Shown here: piece after piece, positions 15,309 to 23,673 of the stretch
Layout: each line of letters begins with the position of its first letter
Position numbering within the stretch: position 1 is the stretch's first letter
Origin: CAIYWZ01 sp964497925
GTDB lineage: Bacteria > Pseudomonadota > Alphaproteobacteria > CAIYWZ01
DNA: 64,000 nucleotides
Reading direction: 5' to 3'
Assembly: GCA_964497925.1 (NCBI GenBank)
Contig: CAZCFE010000006.1
Coordinates: 1-64,000 of the forward strand
Notes under the pieces: generated by a model
Database searches by the model: none
What the model saw: only the letters and a program-made list of their open reading frames with translations
Told to the model about the DNA's origin: nothing
Program-made: the position numbers and the translations under genes

Positions 15309-18166
15309 TGAAAAAGATATTACTTAATGCTGTTGCTATTCTTGGAATTATTTTTCTATCTTTATATTTATCATTTCCTATTTTATTGAAGTGGGGTATT
15401 GATAGACAGACTCAAAAAGCAGGTTACTCTTTTGATATGAAAGGCTTATCATTTCAGTTTCCAAGTATTCAAATTCATAAGGTTCGTTTTACTGAAGAAA
15501 AAACTAAGAAGGAAACGGAGTTTTCAAATTTTCGATTTGAATTAAATTTGCGTAACTTAATGCAAGGGGAAATCGCTTTTTCTCAAGTGAGCGTAGATGA
15601 GATTAAAGGCTTAAACGCCAAGGGGTCATTTTTTCTAAAATCCTTAAATCTTGCTGGGGAGATAAGTTGTAAGTTTTTTCATTTTTTATTTCGCATTGAA
15701 CCATCTTCTGGGAAGTTTTTATTTCATACTTTAAAAGTCGCAGATCATTTTTTTAAAAATATCATGGTTAGTGTTGAAAAAACGGGCCAGCTCAAAGCCT
15801 TTTCCCAGGACCTCAATCTTGAGGGAAGCTTTTCTGTGCATGATGATGGGGTGGCGTATGATTTGTTTTTAAAATCTGGCTTAGTTAACTTTCTAGGCCG
15901 TAATATGATTCAATTGGAAGGTAAGTATTTATTCCAAAATAATGGAATTCAAGCAATAATCAAATCATATCTTTACAATAGCGCGCAAGCGCAAATAGAT
16001 TTGAAGGTGGACGGTGATTTTGAAAAACTTTCTGTAACTCCAACAAGGCTTTATCTATACGAACGTGATTTTATTATTGATCCGCTCCATAACTTACTTG
16101 TATTAAAAATGGATCCTTGGGGAATTTTTGGAGAATTTAATTTTTCTTTAGAAAAATTTGATCAATTGGGGGATTTTATCAGTGGAAAGCCTGAACAAAC
16201 TTTTCTCAAAATATCCGGACTCTTTGAAGGTGAAGGCTATAATATAAAAGCGACTGGGAATAAATTTCTTATAGGATCTCTTTTTAAAGTTAGTGATTTT
16301 TATTTGAGTGTGGATAGTAAAAAACATATTGAACTTAATATATCTAATAAAGAGAAAACCAATTTTTTATTTAAAGGTGTGTATGATGATTCAAAAATTA
16401 AAAATATATACTTTCAAGGCAATTACAGAGGAACCCCAATAAAAGCAAACAAAACAGAACTTGATTTTGATAAAGTTGATATTGATTTAAGCGTAGGTCA
16501 ATATGGAAGATTTTCATTAAAGCATGCAAATTCTAAGACGCAAATTTATTCAAAAAAAATTCCAGCCACTATTTTAAATAATGCGATCAAGAATCAAAAT
16601 ATTTTATTTGAAGATGGAGTAATAAATTTTGATGCAGAGTATAAGGCTGGGGGAGAAGGTTATTTATCGATAAAAATGATTGGCCTCAAGTCTTCAGCTT
16701 TTGATCGAGTTTTTGGAAAAATTGATTTTGATGCGAAACTAGCATCCTATGCTTTATCGTCAAATTGTAAAATGGAATTGGGCAGAGAAGGTTTCCTATC
16801 TGCTAAATATGCAACTCCTGATGTTAAGCATAAATTTTATGATCCGTTGCTGAGCTCTTATGATGTAAAAGGAGATTTAAGAGTTGATGGGTTGAGTGAT
16901 TTTTTAAAAATGCATGATGATACTCTTTCAGGGAGATTAGAGTTTTCTCTTAAAAAGCCTTCTGGAAAATTTTCTGTATTTAATGTGGCATTGAAAAAAG
17001 GGTATTTCGAGCACTCATCTTCTGGTGTCATTCTCAAAAATATTGATCTTGAAATTCTTAAATACGCGAGTGATGATTATATGAATATCAGTTTAAAATG
17101 TCGCGATGATTTTAAAGGAATTATGAATGGGAGTGGGCGTTTTTCGCTAAGCCCATCGAATTACGATATGAGCGGATCTGGGAAGCTTATGCTGAAGAAT
17201 TTTAAATTATTAAATAATCAAGAGTATCAAACGTCTGGAAGCGGTGAACTGAGTATTGTTTTATCTCCCAAAGAAAAGAAAATCTTTGGCAATATAGTGA
17301 TCGAAGATTTTTTAGGATACATGATTCCTAAAAAAGATTTTGAAATTATTGATATTGAAATTGCCAATAAGCAAGAAAAAAATGAGAAGATTGAAGTGGA
17401 AAGAAATTCAGACATAGGTCTTGATATTCATTTTTCTGTTCCTAAAAATTCGTTCAAGTTTTATGGAAGCGGATTAGAGTCTAATTGGTCGGGAGACTTG
17501 AAAATGAGGGGTGCTTTAAATTCTCCGCATATTGATGGAAGATTAGATGCATTTAATGGTTATTTTATGATTGCTGGGAAGAAATTGGACTTTCTAAAAG
17601 CATACCTGTTATTTGAAAATACACTTGATCCATATATTTATGTTGCAACAGATGCAAATGCTAGCAATATTGATGCTAAGATTCTTTATCATGGATTGCT
17701 TTCCAATGCCAAACTTGAAATTATATCGATACCAGCCTTGCCACAAGAAGAAGTAATTTCGCAGATTTTATTTTCTAAAAGTGCAAGCCAAATTAAGGGC
17801 CCAGCCCAAATCATACAGCTGGCTGATGTGATTGCCATTTTTAATGGGGGAGCATCTATCACAGGATTTTTAGATAAATTTAGGCAAATTGGAATTGATG
17901 AAATTGGGATCAGGGAAGATGTTTCTAGTGAAGTTTTTAAAACGTCTTCTCGGACTGATCCAGGCGTTTTTACTATTGGTAAAAATTTAGGAGAGAGGTT
18001 TTTCGTTCGAGCGGATCGTACGGCGGCGTTAGACTACGGAAAAACAAGGGGTGTGATTGGTGTGAAATTAACGCCAGAGCTATCGTTAGAAGCCATTGGA
18101 GAAAAATCTGATCAACTAAGCAATTACGATTTTGGGGTGGGGTTTGAATGGAAAAAAGATTTTTAG
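15308..18166 (+). CDS. tamB: TamB, inner-membrane-anchored translocation and assembly module
   Basis: A 952-residue AsmA/TamB-type protein: an N-terminal membrane anchor (LLNAVAILGIIFLSLYLSFP), a very long periplasmic beta-rich body, and the conserved C-terminal DUF490 region (about 700-952). The C-terminus has DIHFSVPKNSFKFYGSGLES, the LPQEEVISQILFSKS helix typical of TamB, and the end NYDFGVGFEWKKDF. TamB bridges the periplasm to TamA. It is shorter than the E. coli protein (about 1259 residues) but complete at both ends. It starts on the last base of the tamA stop (TAATG), so the two are co-translated. The end overlaps ogt by 19 bases. Confidence 0.85.
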   Translation: MKKILLNAVAILGIIFLSLYLSFPILLKWGIDRQTQKAGYSFDMKGLSFQFPSIQIHKVRFTEEKTKKETEFSNFRFELNLRNLMQGEIAFSQVSVDEIKGLNAKGSFFLKSLNLAGEISCKFFHFLFRIEPSSGKFLFHTLKVADHFFKNIMVSVEKTGQLKAFSQDLNLEGSFSVHDDGVAYDLFLKSGLVNFLGRNMIQLEGKYLFQNNGIQAIIKSYLYNSAQAQIDLKVDGDFEKLSVTPTRLYLYERDFIIDPLHNLLVLKMDPWGIFGEFNFSLEKFDQLGDFISGKPEQTFLKISGLFEGEGYNIKATGNKFLIGSLFKVSDFYLSVDSKKHIELNISNKEKTNFLFKGVYDDSKIKNIYFQGNYRGTPIKANKTELDFDKVDIDLSVGQYGRFSLKHANSKTQIYSKKIPATILNNAIKNQNILFEDGVINFDAEYKAGGEGYLSIKMIGLKSSAFDRVFGKIDFDAKLASYALSSNCKMELGREGFLSAKYATPDVKHKFYDPLLSSYDVKGDLRVDGLSDFLKMHDDTLSGRLEFSLKKPSGKFSVFNVALKKGYFEHSSSGVILKNIDLEILKYASDDYMNISLKCRDDFKGIMNGSGRFSLSPSNYDMSGSGKLMLKNFKLLNNQEYQTSGSGELSIVLSPKEKKIFGNIVIEDFLGYMIPKKDFEIIDIEIANKQEKNEKIEVERNSDIGLDIHFSVPKNSFKFYGSGLESNWSGDLKMRGALNSPHIDGRLDAFNGYFMIAGKKLDFLKAYLLFENTLDPYIYVATDANASNIDAKILYHGLLSNAKLEIISIPALPQEEVISQILFSKSASQIKGPAQIIQLADVIAIFNGGASITGFLDKFRQIGIDEIGIREDVSSEVFKTSSRTDPGVFTIGKNLGERFFVRADRTAALDYGKTRGVIGVKLTPELSLEAIGEKSDQLSNYDFGVGFEWKKDF

Positions 18167-18651
18167 TATCCCTCATGAATCAAGAATTACAAAACCTTTC
18201 AAAAGGTTGGATTAATACCAATTTTGGCTGTGTGGAGATTTTATATGAAGAGGAAAAAATCGCACATTTATCTTTTTCAGTTGAAAAACATGACACAACT
18301 GACTATCTTCGTAAAAAAATGCGCGACTGGTTTGAGTCTGGGAAGATAAATATATCTTTTCATATGACTAGCTTTCAAGAACGGATTTATAAAGAACTTA
18401 TAAAAATAAATTCAGGGCAGCGAGTTTCTTATGAAGAGCTTGCCAGTAGAGTTGGGTCAAGAGCCATTAGGGCAGTTGGCTCTTCAATGGCAAAAAATCA
18501 AGTCGCATTGTTTATTCCATGTCACAGAGTCATCCGTAAAAATGGAGATATTGGAGATTATGCAGGAGGGAAAAGTGTGAAGAGATTGCTTTTAGATTTC
18601 GAAGAACAAGGGGGGGATTTATATGAGTTATTTAGAAATTGTTGCGCGTAA
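18148..18651 (+). CDS. ogt: methylated-DNA-[protein]-cysteine S-methyltransferase
   Basis: A 167-residue suicide repair protein that removes alkyl groups from O6-alkylguanine (and O4-alkylthymine). The helix-turn-helix and active-site region is intact: FQERIYKELIKINSGQRVSY, then RAVGSSMAKNQVALFIPCHR with acceptor Cys125, and GDYAGGKSVKRLLLDFE. There is no Ada regulatory domain. I chose ATG 18148, preceded by GGGGTGGGG, over ATG 18175, which has no site. The 5' end overlaps tamB and the 3' end overlaps the DUF485 gene by 29 bases, so the block tamA-tamB-ogt-yjcH-actP is tightly packed. Confidence 0.9.
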   Translation: MEKRFLVSLMNQELQNLSKGWINTNFGCVEILYEEEKIAHLSFSVEKHDTTDYLRKKMRDWFESGKINISFHMTSFQERIYKELIKINSGQRVSYEELASRVGSRAIRAVGSSMAKNQVALFIPCHRVIRKNGDIGDYAGGKSVKRLLLDFEEQGGDLYELFRNCCA

Positions 18652-18880
18652 GAAAAGAATCAGCATAGTATTATCATTATTGTTGATTGCGGGTGTTGTA
18701 GGATTTCTAATTTTTGCGTGTATGTTTAAAAGCTTAGCGATCTATCAAATTATCCCGGGCCTGAGTTTGGGAATTGCATCTGCTGTTTTTATCATTTTAT
18801 TTTCTGGTGGATTGGCATTATTTTATGCTTGTTGGATGAATTATGTTTACGATAAAGAAATTTCGAAATTAAAGGAGTGA
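18623..18880 (+). CDS. yjcH: DUF485 small membrane protein (YjcH-like)
   Basis: An 85-residue protein with two membrane helices (ISIVLSLLLIAGVVGFLIFA and LSLGIASAVFIILFSGGLAL) joined by a short loop, ending in a charged tail. This is the DUF485 pattern of YjcH, which is almost always encoded directly before the acetate symporter ActP, as here (7 bases). It is presumed to be an accessory or stability partner of ActP; its molecular role is not established. Confidence 0.8.
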   Translation: MSYLEIVARKKRISIVLSLLLIAGVVGFLIFACMFKSLAIYQIIPGLSLGIASAVFIILFSGGLALFYACWMNYVYDKEISKLKE

Positions 18881-18887
18881 TTGAATT

Positions 18888-20399
18888 ATGAGTCAAGTGA
18901 ACTGGGAATCAATCAGTCTTTTTATTGGCATTATTATATTAACATTAGCGATAACTTATTGGGCGGCAAAAAAAACAAAAACCACGGAAGAGTTTTATGC
19001 GGCTGGACGCAGTATCACAGCATTTCAAAATGGTCTTGCTTTAACGGGAGATTTTGTAAGTGCTTCAAGCTTTTTAGGATTTACTGGGCTCATTGCCCTT
19101 AATGGATTTGATGGGATTATTTATACAACAACAGGGCTTATGGGTTGGCCTTTGTTGTTATTTTTAATTGCTGAAGGTATTCGAAATTTAGGAAAGTTTA
19201 CTCTTGCTGATAGCTTGGGAGAGCGTTTTTCTCTTCGCCCAATTCGATTAAGTAGCTCGATCAGCTCTTTAAGTATTATTATTTTTTATATGATTGCTCA
19301 AATGGTGGGAGCGGGATATTTAATTAAGTTGATTTTTAACATTGATTATTTAGCAGCTGAACTTATTGTTGGGGCTGCGATGATTTCGTATGTTATGTTT
19401 GGTGGAATGATTGCAACAACGTGGGTTCAAATTATCAAAGCTGTATTATTGTTGGTTGGCGGATTTATTATGGCAATTCTGGTGTTATCTAAATTTAATT
19501 ATAATCTACTGGAATTGTTTTCAAAAGCAATTGAATTGCGAGGTGAAGAGATTTTAGCCCCTGGTAAACTTTACCCAAACTCTTTTGATATTATTTCTCT
19601 TGGTCTTGCATTTACATTTGGAACCGCTGGAATGCCCCATTTATTAATGCGTTTTTATACAGTCCCTGATTCAAAAGCAGCAAGATTATCAGCCGCTTAT
19701 GCAACAATGATGATCGGGTTCTTTTATCTTTTGATTTTCATTTTAGGTTTTGGTGCAATGGTGCTTCTTGATTCAAAAATGATTCTTGCAACTGATAAAG
19801 GTGGGAACATGTCAGCAATTTTGCTTGCAAACTTACTTGGCGGAAATATGCTTATGGGGTTTATAGCAGCTGTTGCGTTTGCGACAATTTTAGCAGTTGT
19901 TGCGGGACTTACTCTTTCGGGCGCGGCAACAATGGCACATGATATTTGGATTGGATTGATTCGTAAAAATGCAAAGCCTAAAGAAGACATGAAGGTTGCA
20001 AAAATCTCGGCATTGATTTTGGGATTGCTGTCAATTGTTTTGGGGATTATTTTTGAAGGGCAGAATGTCTCTATTTTAGTAGGGCTTGCATTTTCGATTG
20101 CCGCATCTGCTAATTTTCCAACAATTTTCATGAGTCTTTTTTGGAAAAGATTTACAACAACTGGCGCAATTTCGACAATGATTTTTGGCACAATATCATC
20201 TTTGGTGTGTATTTGTTTATCGCCTACGGTTATGGTGGATATTTTGGGGTATGGGGAAGCAATGTTCCCTTTGAAAAATCCTGGACTTTTTACAATTCCA
20301 GCATCTTTTATTTTTGGAGCTATTATGACCTTTATCACTACAGATAAAAAAGCCTATGATGGATTTTCCAAAATTCAGGAAAAAATGTACAAGCGATAA
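18888..20399 (+). CDS. actP: cation/acetate symporter ActP (SSS family)
   Basis: A 503-residue inner-membrane symporter of the solute:sodium symporter family, expected to import acetate and other short monocarboxylates. SSS hallmarks include ATYW-like AITYWAAKKTKTTEEFYAAG at the first helix, LTGDFVSASSFLGFTG in helix 2, ADSLGERFSLRP, QMVGAGYLIK, GGMIATTWVQIIKAVLL, and GTAGMPHLLMRFYTV. About 13 helices are visible. A strong AAAGGAGTG site precedes the ATG. The neighbour DUF485 gene supports ActP over proline or pantothenate symporters. In an intracellular cell it could supply host acetate to the TCA cycle (inference). Confidence 0.9.
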   Translation: MSQVNWESISLFIGIIILTLAITYWAAKKTKTTEEFYAAGRSITAFQNGLALTGDFVSASSFLGFTGLIALNGFDGIIYTTTGLMGWPLLLFLIAEGIRNLGKFTLADSLGERFSLRPIRLSSSISSLSIIIFYMIAQMVGAGYLIKLIFNIDYLAAELIVGAAMISYVMFGGMIATTWVQIIKAVLLLVGGFIMAILVLSKFNYNLLELFSKAIELRGEEILAPGKLYPNSFDIISLGLAFTFGTAGMPHLLMRFYTVPDSKAARLSAAYATMMIGFFYLLIFILGFGAMVLLDSKMILATDKGGNMSAILLANLLGGNMLMGFIAAVAFATILAVVAGLTLSGAATMAHDIWIGLIRKNAKPKEDMKVAKISALILGLLSIVLGIIFEGQNVSILVGLAFSIAASANFPTIFMSLFWKRFTTTGAISTMIFGTISSLVCICLSPTVMVDILGYGEAMFPLKNPGLFTIPASFIFGAIMTFITTDKKAYDGFSKIQEKMYKR

Positions 20400-20428
20400 A
20401 GAGCTGTTTTTTTTATCTTCAGCTCTTT
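20398..20428. terminator. inverted repeat between convergent actP and fliS
   Basis: AAAGAGCTG (20398-20406) and CAGCTCTTT (20420-20428) form a 9-base stem with a T-rich 13-base loop, placed between the two stops. Neither flank has a long T run, so termination efficiency is uncertain. Confidence 0.45.
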
Positions 20429-20867
20429 ATGCGGACAAGTTAAACGATCCTGTATCTGGAGGTGTTGACGTGTCAGGTGTTCTTGAAATAGTTTGCTGTC
20501 CTTGTCTCCAAGTATCGGCCATTTTATCTAAAGAGCGCGCAATTGATTCGCAAAGTTTTTCATCATTTGTGACGTTCATGTGGCTGATCATTGTCATCAT
20601 AGACATATAGTAATTTTCAAGTTCTTTGACGATTCCTTCTTGAGATGGATCTGTTGCCTCTAAAACAGAGGCCAGACCTTCTAATATGGCAATAGCTTTT
20701 TCTGAAGCGTTGGTTCTTTGCTCGTAATCTTTTGTTATGAGGTGTTCTTTTGCTGTGCGCATATGCTTTGCTGATGTTGCAAGAAGAAGAGCCACTTGGT
20801 CACCGGGTCCTAAATTTGCAAGGTTTGTGGTTTGATATGCCCCAACCTGGCTTGCGTATGGATTCAT
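20427..20867 (-). CDS. fliS: flagellar export chaperone FliS-like protein
   Basis: A 146-residue helical protein matching the FliS layout. It has YQTTNLANLGPGDQVALLLA near the N-terminus (the Y-Q and S/G-P-x-x-L/V patch), a central helix with NASEKAIAILEGLASVLEAT, and LENYYMSMMTMISHMNVTND near the end (the L-Y-x-Y-M...AN motif). FliS keeps flagellin monomeric before export. The protein ends in a disordered Thr/Ser/Pro tail. The ATG at 20867 is chosen because AGGAGT lies just upstream; an earlier in-frame ATG has no site. No flagellin gene is nearby, so it stands apart from its usual partners. Confidence 0.7.
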   Translation of the reverse strand: MNPYASQVGAYQTTNLANLGPGDQVALLLATSAKHMRTAKEHLITKDYEQRTNASEKAIAILEGLASVLEATDPSQEGIVKELENYYMSMMTMISHMNVTNDEKLCESIARSLDKMADTWRQGQQTISRTPDTSTPPDTGSFNLSA

Positions 20868-20945
20868 TGATATACTCCTTATAGTTAACAATTATTATCA
20901 TTGTAAAACGGAAGTGTTAACGATTCGTTACCATTTCAAGCGATA

Positions 20946-22367
20946 CTAATCTTTTTTTTCTAGATCAATCAGTCCGAGTTTCTTAGCAGACAAAGATCCT
21001 GTTGCTGCCAACAAATTAAATGTTGCCATGACTTCTTTTTGTTTTGCCTTTGCAAGGGCCACTTGTGCTTTAACGTGCGTATCTTCAGTTTCAAATACCT
21101 GAAGCATGCTGAATGCCCCAAGCTTTGCCCCTTGACGAAGACCTTCTAACGCCAAAGATGCAGCGGCCACGGCAGCTTGTTGCGCTTTAATTTCATCACG
21201 TGCTGAAATAAGAGCACGCCAGCTTTTTGTTACCAGTTCGATGCCTGCACGTCTGGTGGACTCAAGCTGCATTTTTGCCTGTTGGATTTTATCAACCTCT
21301 TGAGCAAATTTTCCAGAACTCGCAAAGCCATCAAATAAATTCCATGTGGCTGTTGCTGAATAAGAAATACTGTTTACAGCGTTAGATGATGTAGGCGCAG
21401 AAGAAGTATCAGCGAGGGGTTTTCCATCCTTATCTGTCCAGTTTTTCTTATACCCAGCCGTTAGGTCAACGATTGGCATAAAAGCAGATGCCCCTAGTTG
21501 CCAACCCTCGTTTGCTGCTTTTTCTGCAAATTGTGCTTGGATGATTTTAGGGAACCTTTTGAGTGTCAGCTCAGAAGCTTCTTCCAGGGTTTTTGGCAGT
21601 TTATCTTTTGGAAGATCTGGAAATTGAAGATTTCCAGGAACAGAGCCAATAACCTTTTGGTAAGCGGCTCTGCTGTTTTCAAGATCACCTTCTCCGCTAA
21701 TACGTTGGGCTTTTGCGGCCTCATACTTAGCTTGTGCTTGTAATAACTCGGATTGAGTGATTGATCCAACTTGAAATTGTGTCGTGGCGGCTTTATAGTT
21801 TGTTTCCATGGATTGTTCTGAAACAACATAAGATTCAAGAGCTTTTTGATTTGTAAGGCAGCTCATATAGCTTTCAATGGCACTGTTTAAAATTTCAGCT
21901 TCAGCACTGTTCAGAGCTGCAGCTTGTGCTAAAATGCCAAATTGAGTTTGATTTAATTTTGCAATGCTGGCAAAACCTTTAAAAATATTCAGCCTTGCCG
22001 TAAGCCCTAAATCCCAGCTGTACGCACCTTTATCTCTATTGAATCGTTTTTCCATGGCTTCTATATTTGATGGCGGCAGTCCTTCGTTTTCTAAGGCTTT
22101 TTTTTCTTCATCTGTATATTTAAAGTCCATTTTTCCAGTGTTATTATAGCTGCTAGAAAGGTCAATTCGAGGCATGAACTCAGACATTGCAATACTTTCG
22201 TTGGATAGCTGAACTTGGTATTCTGCCGCTGCTCTTGCAAAGTCTGGGTTTGTTTTGTATGCATCGGCCAAAGCTTGTTTGAAAGTGTCTATTTTTTTAA
22301 TCGTTTGCCCAAAAAGGGAAGATGTGAGGCATGTTGTTAAAAGAATTGCTGTTGTGAATAATTTCAT
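20946..22367 (-). CDS. tolC: TolC family outer-membrane efflux/secretion channel
   Basis: A channel protein of about 473 residues that spans the outer membrane and periplasm, used by tripartite efflux pumps and type I secretion. It has a signal peptide (MKLFTTAILLTTCLTSSLFG), then two repeated halves of long helices and barrel strands. These include DTFKQALADAYKTNPDFARA at the first half, QTQFGILAQAAALNSAEAEI, and SYSATATWNLFDGFASSGKF and ARDEIKAQQAAVAAASLALE in the second. The ATG at 22367 has AGGAG seven bases upstream. It follows the rhodanese gene by one base and so belongs to the pcm-like/rhodanese/tolC operon. No pump components are adjacent. Confidence 0.9.
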   Translation of the reverse strand: MKLFTTAILLTTCLTSSLFGQTIKKIDTFKQALADAYKTNPDFARAAAEYQVQLSNESIAMSEFMPRIDLSSSYNNTGKMDFKYTDEEKKALENEGLPPSNIEAMEKRFNRDKGAYSWDLGLTARLNIFKGFASIAKLNQTQFGILAQAAALNSAEAEILNSAIESYMSCLTNQKALESYVVSEQSMETNYKAATTQFQVGSITQSELLQAQAKYEAAKAQRISGEGDLENSRAAYQKVIGSVPGNLQFPDLPKDKLPKTLEEASELTLKRFPKIIQAQFAEKAANEGWQLGASAFMPIVDLTAGYKKNWTDKDGKPLADTSSAPTSSNAVNSISYSATATWNLFDGFASSGKFAQEVDKIQQAKMQLESTRRAGIELVTKSWRALISARDEIKAQQAAVAAASLALEGLRQGAKLGAFSMLQVFETEDTHVKAQVALAKAKQKEVMATFNLLAATGSLSAKKLGLIDLEKKD

Positions 22368-22368
22368 T

Positions 22369-22719
22369 TTAATATCTCCTGAGTGTTGAATCAATTGTGA
22401 CGGCCCATTGGTCGATGCCGCCTGTTAAATTTGCAAGATTTGTAAATCCTTCAGATGCAAGGGTTGTGGCAGCTCTTTGGCTTCTTCCCCCATGATGACA
22501 CATCATGATGATTTTTTTATTTTTATCGAGAGTGCTGATTTTGCTGTAAATTTGCCCAAGGGGGATATGTATTGCTCCGGGCAAAGATGATATATCAAGT
22601 TCCCATTGTTCACGAACATCAATAATAATATAGCTTTCTGGATCTAAATTCATGATATCCACGGGGCTTAATTGCTCGATATTGGAATCGCCAAATAAAT
22701 TTTTAAAAATTGAAAACAT
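22369..22719 (-). CDS. single-domain rhodanese-like sulfurtransferase
   Basis: A 116-residue protein containing one rhodanese domain. It shows SPVDIMNLDPESYIIIDVRE with the WELDISSLPGAIHIP block and the active-site loop MCHHGGRSQRAA, with catalytic Cys74. Such proteins move sulfane sulfur or act in redox and sulfur stress; the acceptor is unknown. GGAGAG lies just before the ATG at 22719. Its first 17 bases overlap the end of the upstream methyltransferase-like gene, and tolC begins one base after its stop. The grouping pcm-rhodanese-tolC is recurrent in alphaproteobacteria. Confidence 0.9.
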   Translation of the reverse strand: MFSIFKNLFGDSNIEQLSPVDIMNLDPESYIIIDVREQWELDISSLPGAIHIPLGQIYSKISTLDKNKKIIMMCHHGGRSQRAATTLASEGFTNLANLTGGIDQWAVTIDSTLRRY

Positions 22720-23359
22720 GTTCTCTCCTAAATAAATCGCATGGTGGTATTTTTGTATGCGTAATAATTTTGTGTGGTTGATCTTGGTTGTTTTTATAAA
22801 CGACTTTCCCATAAAAATAATTCGGGTTGGTGTTATCAATATAGATAATTCTTCCTTTTTCACTTACATGATCCCAAAGATGATGGGGAAAGACTTCTAC
22901 TGCTCCATCAATGAAAATCAGATCATAAAATGATCCTTGGAGGATGGTTGGTATATGGTGAACTTTTTCTTTTGGATAAGTTGCTGTTTTTAGTCCAAGA
23001 TTTGAGAGGTGTAAATTTTCATCAAGTTCCATAGCGTACACCTTGAGAGCTAAATGTGCTAAAACTGCACTGTAATATCCGCAAGAAAGAGGGATGGTCA
23101 GAACAACATCATCACAACTGATTTGGGCCTCTTGTAAGAGTTTGGCATATACTTTTGAATTGGATAAAAAACGATTGCTTCCTAAATCAAGAGAGTTTTC
23201 ATAAATAAAAGATTCGTCTCTTAAACTGTTATTTACGAAATAGTCTCGCTCAACAGTCATAAAAGCCAAGAGAAGTTTTTCATTTGTGATTCCATTTGGC
23301 CTAAACCCATTATGGATCATATTTATTCGAGATTGCTTAAATTCCATGAGATGAACCAT
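22703..23359 (-). CDS. protein-L-isoaspartate methyltransferase-like protein, degenerate SAM motif
   Basis: About 218 residues with the overall PCMT fold: an N-terminal helical part with VERDYFVNNSLRDES, a Rossmann core, and DLIFIDGAVEV for the later strands. PCMT repairs isoaspartyl residues using S-adenosylmethionine. Motif I should resemble VLEIGTGSGYxxA but here reads VLTIPLSCGYYSA, lacking the acidic residue and two glycines. The later MELDEN retains a ribose-binding acidic pair. The protein may be catalytically weak or have another role. In alphaproteobacteria such a gene is often found before tolC, as here. The start is either 23359 or the ATG at 23347; neither has a good ribosome site. 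Confidence 0.7.
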   Translation of the reverse strand: MVHLMEFKQSRINMIHNGFRPNGITNEKLLLAFMTVERDYFVNNSLRDESFIYENSLDLGSNRFLSNSKVYAKLLQEAQISCDDVVLTIPLSCGYYSAVLAHLALKVYAMELDENLHLSNLGLKTATYPKEKVHHIPTILQGSFYDLIFIDGAVEVFPHHLWDHVSEKGRIIYIDNTNPNYFYGKVVYKNNQDQPHKIITHTKIPPCDLFRREHVFNF

Positions 23360-23673
23360 TATTCTTTTTTACTTTATTATTGTAGGGGTTTATTAACGAA
23401 AAGTAAATGAATGGATGTTTTAATGCAAAAATAGTGTATTGAGTTCTTGTTATTAAATTTATCATTTTAAAATCCTTGTTTTTGATTGACTATAGAACTA
23501 TTATATCTTGATAAATATTATTGTCAATATAATTTGTCAAAAAAATACGTTTTCTTTAAACTTTCATTTTTAGCAAATTCTGAAATTGTATTAATATTTT
23601 ATAGACGCAAGCTGCAAATAAAGATATTTTGTGTTTTCGTATTGTGATTTTATTCTATAGAAGGGATGTTTTT
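23360..23673. other. intergenic region between divergent pcm-like and SbtA-like genes
   Basis: This is 314 bases, very AT-rich, with no gene. It must hold the promoters of both flanking genes. A short direct repeat, TTGTCA at 23521 and at 23534, is visible, but I could not settle on a promoter. Confidence 0.4.
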
